From Muribaculaceae bacterium (GTDB lineage Bacteria; Bacteroidota; Bacteroidia; Bacteroidales; Muribaculaceae), in NCBI GenBank assembly GCA_022510425.1, contig JAFLTO010000009.1, forward strand, positions 1 through 64,000: a stretch of DNA of 64,000 nucleotides, given 5' to 3'. The notes under the pieces are model-generated. The model did no database searches and was not told where the DNA came from. It saw only the letters and a list, made by a program, of their open reading frames with translations. Positions 6,632 to 14,804 of this stretch are shown here, one piece after another. A program made the translations under genes and the position numbers. How positions within the stretch are numbered: the first letter of the stretch is position 1; each line of letters starts with the position of its first letter.

Positions 6632-8107
6632 ATGAAAAATATTTTTAATCATTTAAAACTAACAATTTTTTTTGGTGTGATTCTCCTCATTGGAAGCAAT
6701 CAAATATCCCATGCAAAAAAGATTTTTTATGACTCTAAAAGTTGGATTGTAAATGTCGCGGGAGATCCACAATTCTTGATTACTAACGGGTATGCTACCA
6801 AAATAGAAGAAATTAATTTATCCGTAGTCAATCCCTTAAATGAGGCAACTATCTTAGATGCAAAGTCTTTGGCAATTAAAATGACAAATGAGGGTTACGG
6901 GAAAAAATTTATCAACGCATTGACTATGGGCGGAAAAAGTGATCAACTTCTTCAATCCTTGGCATTGGCCAATGTGCAGCGCCAAGACATTGAATTCGGA
7001 AGTGAAACCCTCCGTGGAGGTTTGGATGAAAATTCATTACAAACTTATCTTAAAGATGAATACCTTCCAATTTTAACTCATAACTATTATTGTTTCACCT
7101 ATACTTCTCCCAACCGTCTTTCTGAATATAGGAATTCTAAAGGGAAGAAGAAAAAATTAAAAGGACAAACATTCTATGCAATATATGAAGTGGAGGTAAC
7201 CAATGAAGAAGCTTTCGATATTATTGCCTCCATTGGTGATCCTTCCAGATACGACAAATTAGAATTTCCAGTTAAATTCATTTGTTGCGGAATTGGAAAA
7301 AATCTTGAGAAAGATATAGAAAAATATGCTCCTGATTTGGCGCTCCGTGGTGTATTAACTCAAAGAAATCCCGCTCGAATATCTCTTGGCAAAGATGCAA
7401 ATATTAGAAAAGGCGACTTGGTTAGTATATACAGCCAAAGGATAGACAAACAAGGTAATCCATATTCAAAACGAATAAGTCGTGCACGTGTAGGATATGC
7501 ATGGGAAGAGGAGTCTCAGATTAACTTTGAAGCAGGTACCGCTGGAAATAGAAAGAATGGCGATGTTGTAGTTCGTACACGTGACAAACATACAAGACTA
7601 GGTATTATTGCAACCTGGCAACCTAATGTATGGGGAGGAATGATAATGGGAGATACAAAAGCTAAATTTATGAAATCCGGTATCATTCACCATGTATTAT
7701 ATGAAGGAGCATTTTCTATGACTACAAAACCGGGCAGTAAATTTGTAAATGTAAACAAACCTAATGAAATTTATAAGTCCCCCTTATTTGTAAATGCTGG
7801 TATAGGATATGGTGTAGGGAAAACATTTCTTGGATTTATGGATATAATGCCCTATTTCTTAGCTCAAGGCGAATTAGGAATTATGCCTAATTATAAAGGG
7901 GATAAAACTCCTGTAGGATTTGCTGCCAGAGTACCTATAGGAATAAGATTCAGTTTCAATATAGCTTATCCTGTGAAATTCTTAGTTGAAGGAGGATACG
8001 CGTTTAACTTTAATATGGGTAGGGATGGTAAAATGGTAAAAGAAGCATGTGATTTCCTAAATGCCAAAAGAGATGGTGTCTTCATAAATGCCGGTTTTAT
8101 TTTCTAA
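6632..8107 (+). CDS. Probable outer-membrane barrel protein with FlgT-like middle, operon gene 4
   Basis: A 491-residue exported protein with a signal peptide ending near SHA (residue 28). Residues about 240-320 include LGKDANIRKGDLVSIYSQR and a following GTAGNRKNGDVVVRT. This looks like the small beta domain seen at the C terminus of FlgT-like assembly proteins (pattern only). From about 360 on, alternating strands (LFVNAGIGYGVGK, GFAARVPIGIRFSFNI, FLVEGGYAFNF) and a terminal Phe in NAGFIF fit an outer-membrane beta barrel. It would anchor the complex in the outer membrane. It lies 19 bp after gene 3 and 10 bp before the likely start of gene 5. Confidence 0.75.
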   Translation: MKNIFNHLKLTIFFGVILLIGSNQISHAKKIFYDSKSWIVNVAGDPQFLITNGYATKIEEINLSVVNPLNEATILDAKSLAIKMTNEGYGKKFINALTMGGKSDQLLQSLALANVQRQDIEFGSETLRGGLDENSLQTYLKDEYLPILTHNYYCFTYTSPNRLSEYRNSKGKKKKLKGQTFYAIYEVEVTNEEAFDIIASIGDPSRYDKLEFPVKFICCGIGKNLEKDIEKYAPDLALRGVLTQRNPARISLGKDANIRKGDLVSIYSQRIDKQGNPYSKRISRARVGYAWEEESQINFEAGTAGNRKNGDVVVRTRDKHTRLGIIATWQPNVWGGMIMGDTKAKFMKSGIIHHVLYEGAFSMTTKPGSKFVNVNKPNEIYKSPLFVNAGIGYGVGKTFLGFMDIMPYFLAQGELGIMPNYKGDKTPVGFAARVPIGIRFSFNIAYPVKFLVEGGYAFNFNMGRDGKMVKEACDFLNAKRDGVFINAGFIF

Positions 8108-8117
8108 AAAATATATT

Positions 8118-9776
8118 ATGAATAAAATAATTAAAACTACTTTTTTAATTTCAATAGTATTGTTGTTAATTAACAGTTGCACTGATTCCAACAACAGTTT
8201 TATCGCAACATTTGAAAATGAAATCAATGTTAAAATAGGTGATACAGCATCTTTATATGAATCAGAAAATTCAGGTGAAGGGACTTTGATACGTCCTTAC
8301 TTTGCGTACACTGCAATTTCGGAAGATACTAATATTGCCTATGTATTGACAGATGATCAAAGTGTATATGGTAATGAATTAGGATCCACTATCATAACAG
8401 TGTATGGAGAAGAAAACGAAATATTGAAAAAAATTAAGGTTAATGTCATAGCTAATTATACACTCACTTTGAAAGCAGCAGATATATTCTCTTTAAAAGA
8501 AGAGATTCCAGAGATATTTGCGAATGAAGGAAAACATCTTATGCTTCAGTCAGAAGATGGAAGAATAGCATACATAGACTATCCTTATGGCGATGTGATT
8601 TACACTGGCACTCCTGGGAGGACATATATTAAAAGTACTATGTTTAAAACTCCTGTAATAGAAGTGAATGTCGAAAGTTTCCAAGGGACCGCACCGTTTG
8701 AAATACCTAATGTAAAAGACTCTGATTCACTAGACAATGTGGAGTTGCTTATGGCAGATTATACAAAAACAGAATCGGGATTTACTTATTTCAATCATAT
8801 TAGAAGCCAGTATGTCTCATATGCTCCTTATGGAAATGCTAAAAATATAACGTTTTATTTCCAATATGATAATGAGACAAGGATAGGAAATTTAGAAGGA
8901 TTCGAAATAGAAACCAATGAATCAAGTAATAATAATTTAAATTTTTTGTTTTCTAATTTTGAATATGGTAGTACCAAGTCATCAACTGTTGATGCTATGA
9001 CTATGTTTAATCCTATTGTCTATAATTATTTTAAGGCAGGTAACTGGTTCATAACCTCAGATAATACCAATGATAAAGAGGGATGGGAAAACCTAATATT
9101 TAAATTGTCTCCAACGGACGTTAAAGTGGACTATACTGTCATAATGAAGGCAGGAACAAAGATCACTCTTACTTCAATAAGCCCGGATTTTGAAAATTAT
9201 CAGAATAACAATTTAAGTCAGGAGAATCGTTATGTAGCGGATATAGATATGGGTTATTTATATGCTGGTAACCCTGGAATAGTATATCTAACCAATAATC
9301 CTTACTCAGATTCAAATAGTCTCACTTTAGAAGTAATAGTGGAACCTTATTCTGGTAAAGAACCCTTTATCATTCCAAAGGTAAAAAAAGGGAATTCCAT
9401 GGATCTGGTTAAAGAATTAATGAAAGATTATACTATTAAAGATGAAGGAACAAAAACTATTAATTATATATCTTATGATTACATCCTATTTTCTTCCGGA
9501 CCCGATTCAGAAAATATTACCTTCTATTTCAAAAATAATATTTTCAGTGGTGATTCTTTAGAATTTATTACAATAGAGCCTGAAGCAGATGTAGAGAGTA
9601 TATTTTCTTACTGCTGTTCGAATTATTCGATTCATAGTTCCGGATATTCCTCAGCCTTATTAAACCTATTTAATGGATCGCAATATTTTTATTTCGAAAC
9701 AGATGAATGGAATATCTATAATGAAACGGAAAATGGTGTCAAACCATGGACAGTTATAAGAGTAGAATTGAAATAA
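8118..9776 (+). CDS. Two-repeat lipoprotein, operon gene 5
   Basis: A 552-residue lipoprotein when started at the ATG at 8118, which puts the lipobox LINSC directly after a normal signal peptide. An upstream in-frame start at 8088 would overlap gene 4 and spoil the signal. A short Ig-like domain (about 25-115) is followed by two related units of roughly 210 residues. The pairs GTAPFEIPNVKDSDSLDN / GKEPFIIPKVKKGNSMDL, LLMADYT / ELMKDYT and NITFYFQYD / NITFYFKNN show the duplication. No family is recognised. It is the last gene of the operon, probably exposed on the cell surface, and could be the effector or adhesive part of the system (inference). Confidence 0.78.
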   Translation: MNKIIKTTFLISIVLLLINSCTDSNNSFIATFENEINVKIGDTASLYESENSGEGTLIRPYFAYTAISEDTNIAYVLTDDQSVYGNELGSTIITVYGEENEILKKIKVNVIANYTLTLKAADIFSLKEEIPEIFANEGKHLMLQSEDGRIAYIDYPYGDVIYTGTPGRTYIKSTMFKTPVIEVNVESFQGTAPFEIPNVKDSDSLDNVELLMADYTKTESGFTYFNHIRSQYVSYAPYGNAKNITFYFQYDNETRIGNLEGFEIETNESSNNNLNFLFSNFEYGSTKSSTVDAMTMFNPIVYNYFKAGNWFITSDNTNDKEGWENLIFKLSPTDVKVDYTVIMKAGTKITLTSISPDFENYQNNNLSQENRYVADIDMGYLYAGNPGIVYLTNNPYSDSNSLTLEVIVEPYSGKEPFIIPKVKKGNSMDLVKELMKDYTIKDEGTKTINYISYDYILFSSGPDSENITFYFKNNIFSGDSLEFITIEPEADVESIFSYCCSNYSIHSSGYSSALLNLFNGSQYFYFETDEWNIYNETENGVKPWTVIRVELK

Positions 9777-9942
9777 TTTCAATAGGAGGGTATATAGTGG
9801 TATAATTTTTATTATTTGGGTAATTTTTTATATTAGAAAGAAATCTGAAAAGAGAATTTAATCATAAATAAAAGGGTTACCCAAGTAATGCCCTTATAAA
9901 TAACATTTATTAATAATAAATCTAATTTTTTGCTAAAATTGA

Positions 9943-9972
9943 GGGTGTGTCAAAATGAGAGAAGACACACCC
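9943..9972. repeat. Perfect hairpin, possible mobile-element end remnant
   Basis: GGGTGTGTC (9943-9951) and GACACACCC (9964-9972) form a 9 bp stem with a 12-base loop. There is no T tail. Sequence of this type resembles the ends of other Bacteroides insertion sequences, so it may be a scar, but a terminator for gene 5 of the operon is also possible. Confidence 0.4.
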
Positions 9973-9983
9973 TACTGAAAAAG

Positions 9984-10019
9984 AAGCCGTCTGAGGATCT
10001 GATGATTTTCAGGCGGCTT
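9984..10019. terminator. Hairpin abutting the second IS66 copy
   Basis: AAGCCGTCTGA (9984-9994) pairs with TCAGGCGGCTT (10009-10019) with one G-T pair. Read leftward, one arm plus tail is AGACGGCTTCTTTTT, identical to the hairpin beside the first IS66 copy. It ends five bases before the IS66 repeat. Confidence 0.5.
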
Positions 10020-10024
10020 AATTT

Positions 10025-10049
10025 GTAAGCATTAACTGAAGTACACCTT
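10025..10049. repeat. IS66 terminal inverted repeat, left end of second copy
   Basis: GTAAGCATTAACTGAAG and the bases up to 10049 are the exact reverse complement of the repeats at 593-617 and 11173-11197. Confidence 0.9.
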
Positions 10050-10109
10050 GAGAACAGGATATAGGGTTTGTAATTTTGTGGGATTACAAACTCTATAATT
10101 TTTTGTACT

Positions 10110-10388
10110 ATGACAAAAGAAGAATTTGAAAGACTCAAACATGAGCAAAAAGAGAGCGGAAAGAGCCTAAAGACCTTTCTTGCCGACCGAGGTGTCTGCT
10201 TCACCAGTCATTATTACGGGAAAAAGAAATTCGACCACCCCAAGCCGAAGGGTGGGCTTATACCGATCGAGATCCATAATGAGGGGAGCGGCCGTTCAGT
10301 CATTACAAGCACCCAGCCTGGGGAAATAAACGGCGTACAAGGGATCGAGGGCGCCCAGAGTGATCAAAAACCTCACAGACAAATATAA
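10110..10388 (+). pseudogene. tnpA: Truncated IS66 tnpA
   Basis: The first ~75 residues match the tnpA at 200-532 (MTKEEFERLKHEQKESGKSL, then HPKPKGGLIPIEIH). After the segment TQPGEINGVQ the frame runs into tnpC sequence read out of frame (GIEGAQSDQKPHRQI). The conserved C-terminal half of TnpA is lost. The junction lies near 10330-10345. Confidence 0.85.
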
Positions 10389-11070
10389 GTTCAAGGGATA
10401 CCTGCAGTGTGACGGCTACACCGCCTATACTGCGGCCTATGGACCATGCTCACAAGTGCGACTTGTATATTGCATGCAGCACATATTCCGAGAGTGGGAC
10501 AAGGCCATGAGCCAGGATCCTCAGGCTGTGTTGTGGGTCAAGGCAAAGATACGGGAGCTTTATCATATCGGTCATGAATGTGACAAGGAAGGTGCCGGCT
10601 TCGAACAACGCAAAGAGCAAAGGCAGCTCAATGCCAAGCCTGTCATGGATGAAATCAAGGAATTGATGGAGACCAAGGGCATACAATATAGTCCGGAGAG
10701 CCTGATCGGAAAGGCTATAACCTATACCTATAACCGGTGGCCCAACATGATGCTCTATCTCGAAGACGGCAGGATTAGGCTGGACAATAACCTTGCCGAA
10801 AATGAAATCCGCCCGATCACGCTTGGGAGGAAGAACTATCTGTACTGCGGGAACCACAGGGCTGCCGAGGATATGTGCGTGGTGCAGTCCCTGCTGGCCA
10901 CCTGTCACAACCAGGATATCAATCCCAGAGTTTATCTCAACGATGTCATAACAAATATGCCTTATTATGAAAAGGCAACCTCACTGGAACTGGCCCCAAT
11001 GCTTCCTCACCGCTGGATCAAAGACCATCCGGAGGCTAAAATGAACAAAGTCCGGGAAATAGCTAAATGA
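10335..11070 (+). pseudogene. tnpC: IS66 transposase TnpC, C-terminal fragment
   Basis: About the last 240 residues of the IS66 transposase, usually around 500 residues long. Visible are the second catalytic Asp in YLQCDGYTAY, the Glu in DNNLAENEIRPITLGRKN, and the IS66 C-terminal segment (NPRVYLNDVITNMPYYEK). In the tnpC frame, coding can be read back to about 10335 (KGSRAPRVIKN); the first ATA/ATG-like start at 10360 is an artefact of the deletion. The N-terminal helix-turn-helix and zinc-binding parts and the first catalytic Asp are missing, so the fragment should be inactive. Confidence 0.88.
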
Positions 11071-11097
11071 TGTGATCTCTGTGCTACAAAAATAACT

Positions 11098-11134
11098 AAA
11101 GACCGATTCTTCTATTACAGTTGAACCGGTCTTT
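11098..11134. terminator. Hairpin inside the IS66 right end, downstream of recA
   Basis: AAAGACCG (11098-11105) pairs with CGGTCTTT (11127-11134). On the recA strand it is followed by a T-rich run. With the IS sitting right behind recA, this is the first hairpin that a recA transcript meets. Confidence 0.45.
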
Positions 11135-11203
11135 ATAAATCTACAAAAGTACAGATCCTTGAACTACTTCAAAAGGTGTACTTCAGTTAATGCTTACGAA
11201 ATT

Positions 11204-12394
11204 TTATTCTTCGATTTCTATGTCTTCTTCGAAGAAATCTTCGTCGCCTTCGGCGGCAATATTTTCGAAGTCATCGCTGTCGGATGAGTAACTCTCTTCG
11301 TCATTCCTCTTGGCTTTAGCAGCCAATAAAGAATTTATACTTTTCTTGGCCGGACCTGAATCTTCCGAGAGGGCTTTTCTTACCTTTTCTTCAAGTTCAG
11401 CCATGAGTTCAGGATTGTCGTTGATTATTCTTCTCACACCCTCTTTGCCCTGGCCGATTTTTGAGTCGCCATAGGAGAACCAAGCGCCGCTTTTCTTGAT
11501 GATACCCAAATCAACACCGTAATCAATGATTTCTCCGGCTTTGGAGATACCTTCACCGAACATAATGTCGAACTCCGTTTTTTGGAAGGGAGGAGCCACC
11601 TTATTCTTAACAACTCTCACCTTGGTGATTTTACCTATAGCCTTGTCATCTGAATCCTTTATAGTAGAGGAAGGTGTGATTTCCATTCTTACGGATGCAT
11701 AGAATTTCAAAGCATTACCCCCGGTGGTGGTTTGAGCCGGTCCATACATGTTTCCGATTTGGGCACGGGTTTGATTTATGAAGATGCAACATGTCCGAGT
11801 CCTTGCAATAGCTCCTGTGAGTTTTCTCATAGCCTGGCTCATAAGACGAGCTTGAAGTCCTACATTCTTGTCTCCCATGTCTCCTTCGATTTCTGCCTTG
11901 GGAGTCAAAGCTGCCACGGAGTCTATCACCAATACGTCGATAGCGCCGGAATTGATGAGATGTTCGGCGATTTCAAGAGCCTGTTCGCCATTATCCGGTT
12001 GGGATATCCAGAGATTATTGATATCCACGCCTAATTGCTCAGCATAATAACGGTCGAATGCATGTTCCGCATCAATGATGGCGCATACACCTCCCTGTTT
12101 CTGTGCCTCTGCAATTATATGGATTGCAAGCGTGGTTTTACCGGAAGATTCGGCCCCGAAGATTTCAGTTACTCTGCCCCTGGGCACACCACCAACTCCT
12201 AATGCCACATCCAGACCTATGGAACCGGTGGATATTGTTTCTACATCTTGAATGGCATTATCGCCCAGTCTCATTATAGCCCCTGAACCGAAATCTTTTT
12301 CCAGATGTGCCAAGGCTACTTCCAAAGCTTTCTTTTTTTCTTCAGTATCGCTTATCCTGACTGCTTTCTTTACAGGTGTCTTTTTCTTTGCCAT
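11204..12394 (-). CDS. recA: Recombinase RecA
   Basis: A 396-residue RecA that polymerises on single-stranded DNA, drives homologous recombination and triggers LexA-type self-cleavage. The Walker A motif [14 protein letters not shown] is at about residues 81-94, followed by [10 protein letters not shown] (Walker B) and the [14 protein letters not shown] loop region. The tail is strongly acidic ([20 protein letters not shown]), longer than in E. coli RecA but usual in Bacteroidota. An exact -7 box (TAACTTTG) lies upstream at 12438-12445. The stop codon is only 6 bp from the end of the IS66 derivative, so its native terminator has probably been displaced. Confidence 0.98.
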   Translation of the reverse strand: MAKKKTPVKKAVRISDTEEKKKALEVALAHLEKDFGSGAIMRLGDNAIQDVETISTGSIGLDVALGVGGVPRGRVTEIFGAESSGKTTLAIHIIAEAQKQGGVCAIIDAEHAFDRYYAEQLGVDINNLWISQPDNGEQALEIAEHLINSGAIDVLVIDSVAALTPKAEIEGDMGDKNVGLQARLMSQAMRKLTGAIARTRTCCIFINQTRAQIGNMYGPAQTTTGGNALKFYASVRMEITPSSTIKDSDDKAIGKITKVRVVKNKVAPPFQKTEFDIMFGEGISKAGEIIDYGVDLGIIKKSGAWFSYGDSKIGQGKEGVRRIINDNPELMAELEEKVRKALSEDSGPAKKSINSLLAAKAKRNDEESYSSDSDDFENIAAEGDEDFFEEDIEIEE

Positions 12395-12437
12395 GATATA
12401 GTGTGTTTTGTTTATTCTTTAATTTGTTATGTTGATG

Positions 12438-12445
12438 CAAAGTTA
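12438..12445 (-). promoter_or_regulatory. -7 box of the recA promoter
   Basis: Read leftward, TAACTTTG matches TAnnTTTG exactly, giving a leader of about 40 bases. No convincing -33 TTTG is seen at the proper distance. Confidence 0.55.
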
Positions 12446-12520
12446 ATAAGAGATTCGGGTGTTTTCCTAATTTTAACCCAAATAAATTAATACACAATAA
12501 ATTAAATATTCTTAAAGCGA

Positions 12521-12560
12521 AAAGCCTCACTGCAACTTATTTGCACTGAGACTCTCTTTT
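12521..12560 (-). terminator. Terminator downstream of gyrB
   Basis: AAAGCCTCACTGCAA (12521-12535) and TTGCACTGAGACTCTCTTT (12541-12559) form a long imperfect stem between gyrB and recA. Read leftward, a T-rich stretch follows. Confidence 0.6.
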
Positions 12561-12594
12561 AAATCAAAATATTAATATATTGTTATTCCTGCCA

Positions 12595-14574
12595 TCACGC
12601 ATCTATATTAGCGTAGGTGGCATGGGTTTCAATGAATTCCCTTCGCGGCCCCACTTCCTCTCCCATCAAGATGGAGAAGGTGCGGTCGGCTTCTGCGGCA
12701 TTAACAAGATTCACCTGCTTAAGCATACGGTTTTCAGGATTCATTGTGGTTTCCCATAGCTGTTCGGGGTTCATCTCTCCAAGACCTTTATATCTTTGAA
12801 GCACCATCTTGTCGCGGTTGCCGTCGCAATGAGTGTCTACGAACCTTTGAACCTGCTGTTCATCCCAAGCATATTCCTGTATTTTCTTTTGCCCTTTGGT
12901 AGTGCACCGGTAGAGCGGGGGAGTGGCAATGTAAAGATAACCGTTATCGATTATAGGACGTATCTTGCGATAAAAGAATGTCATAAGTAATGTAGCGATA
13001 TGGGCTCCGTCTACGTCGGCATCCGTCATGATGATAATCTTATGATAACGAAGTTTCGTCATATTGGGTTCCTTGGAATCCTCTTCCGTACCGATAGTGA
13101 CACCAAGAGCCTTGAACATGTTCACGATTTCTTCACTGTCAAACACTTTATGGTCGAGTGCCTTTTCAACATTCAGGATCTTTCCACGCAATGGAAGGAT
13201 GGCCTGATAATTGGGATTACGGCCCTGCTTGGCGCTACCGCCGGCTGAATCTCCCTCCACAAGGAATAATTCACAAGCGGCTGCGTCTCGGCTCTGGCAG
13301 TCGGCCAGCTTTCCGGGAAGGCCTCCGCCACCGAGAGGAGACTTTCTTTGAACTTTTAGCCGAGCCTTTTGCATTTCCTGACGAACGGTGGCGGCAAGAA
13401 TCACTTTATCAACTATGGCACGAGCCTGTTTGGGATGTTCCTCCAGATAATATTTTAAAGCTTCGGAAACTGCAGTCTGCACCACTCCGGCCACATCGTT
13501 GTTTCCCAGTTTAGTTTTCGTTTGGCCTTCAAATTGTGGTTCCGCCACTTTAACGGATATAACAGCTGTGAGGCCATCTCGGAAGTCTTCTTTCGACAAT
13601 TCCACCTTCATTTTTTCAAGAAGCTTATTGTCTTCAGCATATTTCTTGAGTGTGGTGGTCAACCCTCTTCTGAAACCTGTGAGATGGGTTCCTCCTTCTA
13701 TGGTGTTGATATTATTTACAAAAGAAAAGATGTTTTCTGAAAACGATGTGTTGTAGGTCAAGGCAACCTCCACCGGCACTCCGTTCTTTTCTGTGTTCAG
13801 GTGAATAATATCGTCGATAAGCGGGGTCTTCCCCTGATCGATATATTTCACGAATTCCTTAAGACCTTCCTCGCTTCTGAAAACTTCCTTTCGATAATTG
13901 CCGTTTTCGTCCATTTCCCTGAGGTCGGTTAAAGTTAGGGTGATTCCGGCATTCAGATAAGAAAGATCCCGCAGACGGTTGGCGAGGGTTTCGTAATCAT
14001 AGATTGTTTCTGTAAAAATTGATGAATCCGGGTGGAAGATAACCGTTGTACCGGTTTTATCGGTCTCGCCCTTCACTTCCACTTGAGTTGTGGGTTTTCC
14101 GTAGGCATATTCCTGAACGTGGATTTTACCATCGCGATGAATTTCTGCCCTCAGATAGTCGCTAAGAGCATTGACACAGCTCACACCCACACCGTGAAGA
14201 CCTCCTGAGACCTTGTAGGTGCCCTTGTCGAATTTACCGCCTGCATGAAGCACTGTAAGCACCACTTCCAGGGCCGACTTGTTCATCTTTTCGTGCATAT
14301 CCACAGGTATGCCACGACCATTGTCAACAACCTTTATGGAATTGTCTTCTAATATAGTTACCTCAATATTATCTGCAAAACCGGCGAGGGCTTCATCGAT
14401 AGAATTGTCAACCACTTCATACACCAAATGGTGGAGACCCCTTCCGGAAATGTCGCCGATATACATCGCCGGGCGTTTTCTAACGGCCTCAAGGCCTTCG
14501 AGCACTTGGATATTTTCCGCACTATAGTTGCCCTGCTGTTCATCGGCAGAGTCGTAATGTATTTCCTCTGACAT
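12595..14574 (-). CDS. gyrB: DNA gyrase subunit B
   Basis: A 659-residue ATPase subunit of DNA gyrase, which introduces negative supercoils with GyrA. The GHKL ATPase motifs are EVVDNSIDEALAGFAD, VVDNGRGIPV and GGLHGVGVSCVNAL. The TOPRIM part has LVEGDSAGGSAKQGRN and IIIMTDADVDGAH, and the C terminus has the RYKGLGEMNPEQLWETTMNP block. The length suits the short-type GyrB of Bacteroidota. ParE is a less likely alternative given the N-terminal start SAENIQVLEGLEAVRKRP. It has a complete promoter at 14678-14708 and a leader of about 95 bases, and diverges from topA. Supercoiling control of both genes would be expected from their roles but is not visible here. Confidence 0.95.
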   Translation of the reverse strand: MSEEIHYDSADEQQGNYSAENIQVLEGLEAVRKRPAMYIGDISGRGLHHLVYEVVDNSIDEALAGFADNIEVTILEDNSIKVVDNGRGIPVDMHEKMNKSALEVVLTVLHAGGKFDKGTYKVSGGLHGVGVSCVNALSDYLRAEIHRDGKIHVQEYAYGKPTTQVEVKGETDKTGTTVIFHPDSSIFTETIYDYETLANRLRDLSYLNAGITLTLTDLREMDENGNYRKEVFRSEEGLKEFVKYIDQGKTPLIDDIIHLNTEKNGVPVEVALTYNTSFSENIFSFVNNINTIEGGTHLTGFRRGLTTTLKKYAEDNKLLEKMKVELSKEDFRDGLTAVISVKVAEPQFEGQTKTKLGNNDVAGVVQTAVSEALKYYLEEHPKQARAIVDKVILAATVRQEMQKARLKVQRKSPLGGGGLPGKLADCQSRDAAACELFLVEGDSAGGSAKQGRNPNYQAILPLRGKILNVEKALDHKVFDSEEIVNMFKALGVTIGTEEDSKEPNMTKLRYHKIIIMTDADVDGAHIATLLMTFFYRKIRPIIDNGYLYIATPPLYRCTTKGQKKIQEYAWDEQQVQRFVDTHCDGNRDKMVLQRYKGLGEMNPEQLWETTMNPENRMLKQVNLVNAAEADRTFSILMGEEVGPRREFIETHATYANIDA

Positions 14575-14677
14575 TTATTAAATTGTTTTCTCTATGAATC
14601 CTTATGATTTTTCACCTGCTTGATGCTTGCTGTTTTTACACCCCTTTCTATAATGGGCCTTCTTGGCATCAATACTA

Positions 14678-14708
14678 CAAAATTAATGAAATTCAGTGGC
14701 AAGTCAAA
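14678..14708 (-). promoter_or_regulatory. gyrB promoter, full Bacteroidota consensus
   Basis: Read leftward: TTTG (14708-14705), 19 bases, then TAATTTTG (14685-14678). Both elements and the spacing match the major sigma consensus of Bacteroidota. Confidence 0.75.
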
Positions 14709-14754
14709 ATCAATTTCACCAAATTTTGATAAAGTGGCTTAACTTTTTGATTGA

Positions 14755-14787
14755 ATTGCTTGTTAATCAAAAAAAGTGTTAAATTTG
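14755..14787 (+). promoter_or_regulatory. topA promoter
   Basis: An exact -7 box TAAATTTG lies at 14780-14787, with an ATTG -33-like element at 14755-14758 (21-base spacing). Transcription would begin near 14793, which rules out the upstream in-frame start at 14751 and supports the ATG at 14805. Confidence 0.6.
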
Positions 14788-14804
14788 CCGCAAAAGTCTC
14801 TAAG

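Larger units (their letters stand above)
10025..11197 (+). mobile_element. Internally deleted IS66 element (1.17 kb)
   Basis: Both 25-base terminal repeats are intact and mutually inverted (10025-10049 and 11173-11197), but the interior is missing the end of tnpA, all of tnpB and the first half of tnpC. The result is a short non-autonomous derivative. No matching 8 bp target duplication is visible (CTTAATTT on the left, GAAATTTT on the right), so it may have rearranged after insertion. A hairpin at 11098-11134 inside the right end could terminate the recA transcript. Confidence 0.88.

Noticed and set aside
593..10049. Classical composite transposon built from the two IS66 copies
   Set aside because: The first copy is incomplete in the window, the second is defective, and no target duplication is visible. 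Only a bounded cargo region is claimed.
10450..10908. A 152-codon leftward frame inside the transposase fragment
   Set aside because: Antisense shadow of the tnpC coding sequence, which has clear IS66 motifs.
10017..11205. Eight-base target duplication around the second IS66 copy
   Set aside because: The flanks CTTAATTT and GAAATTTT do not match, so I do not claim a duplication.
14751..14804. Earlier in-frame start for topA
   Set aside because: It lies upstream of the -7 box and adds 18 residues that are not part of the family.
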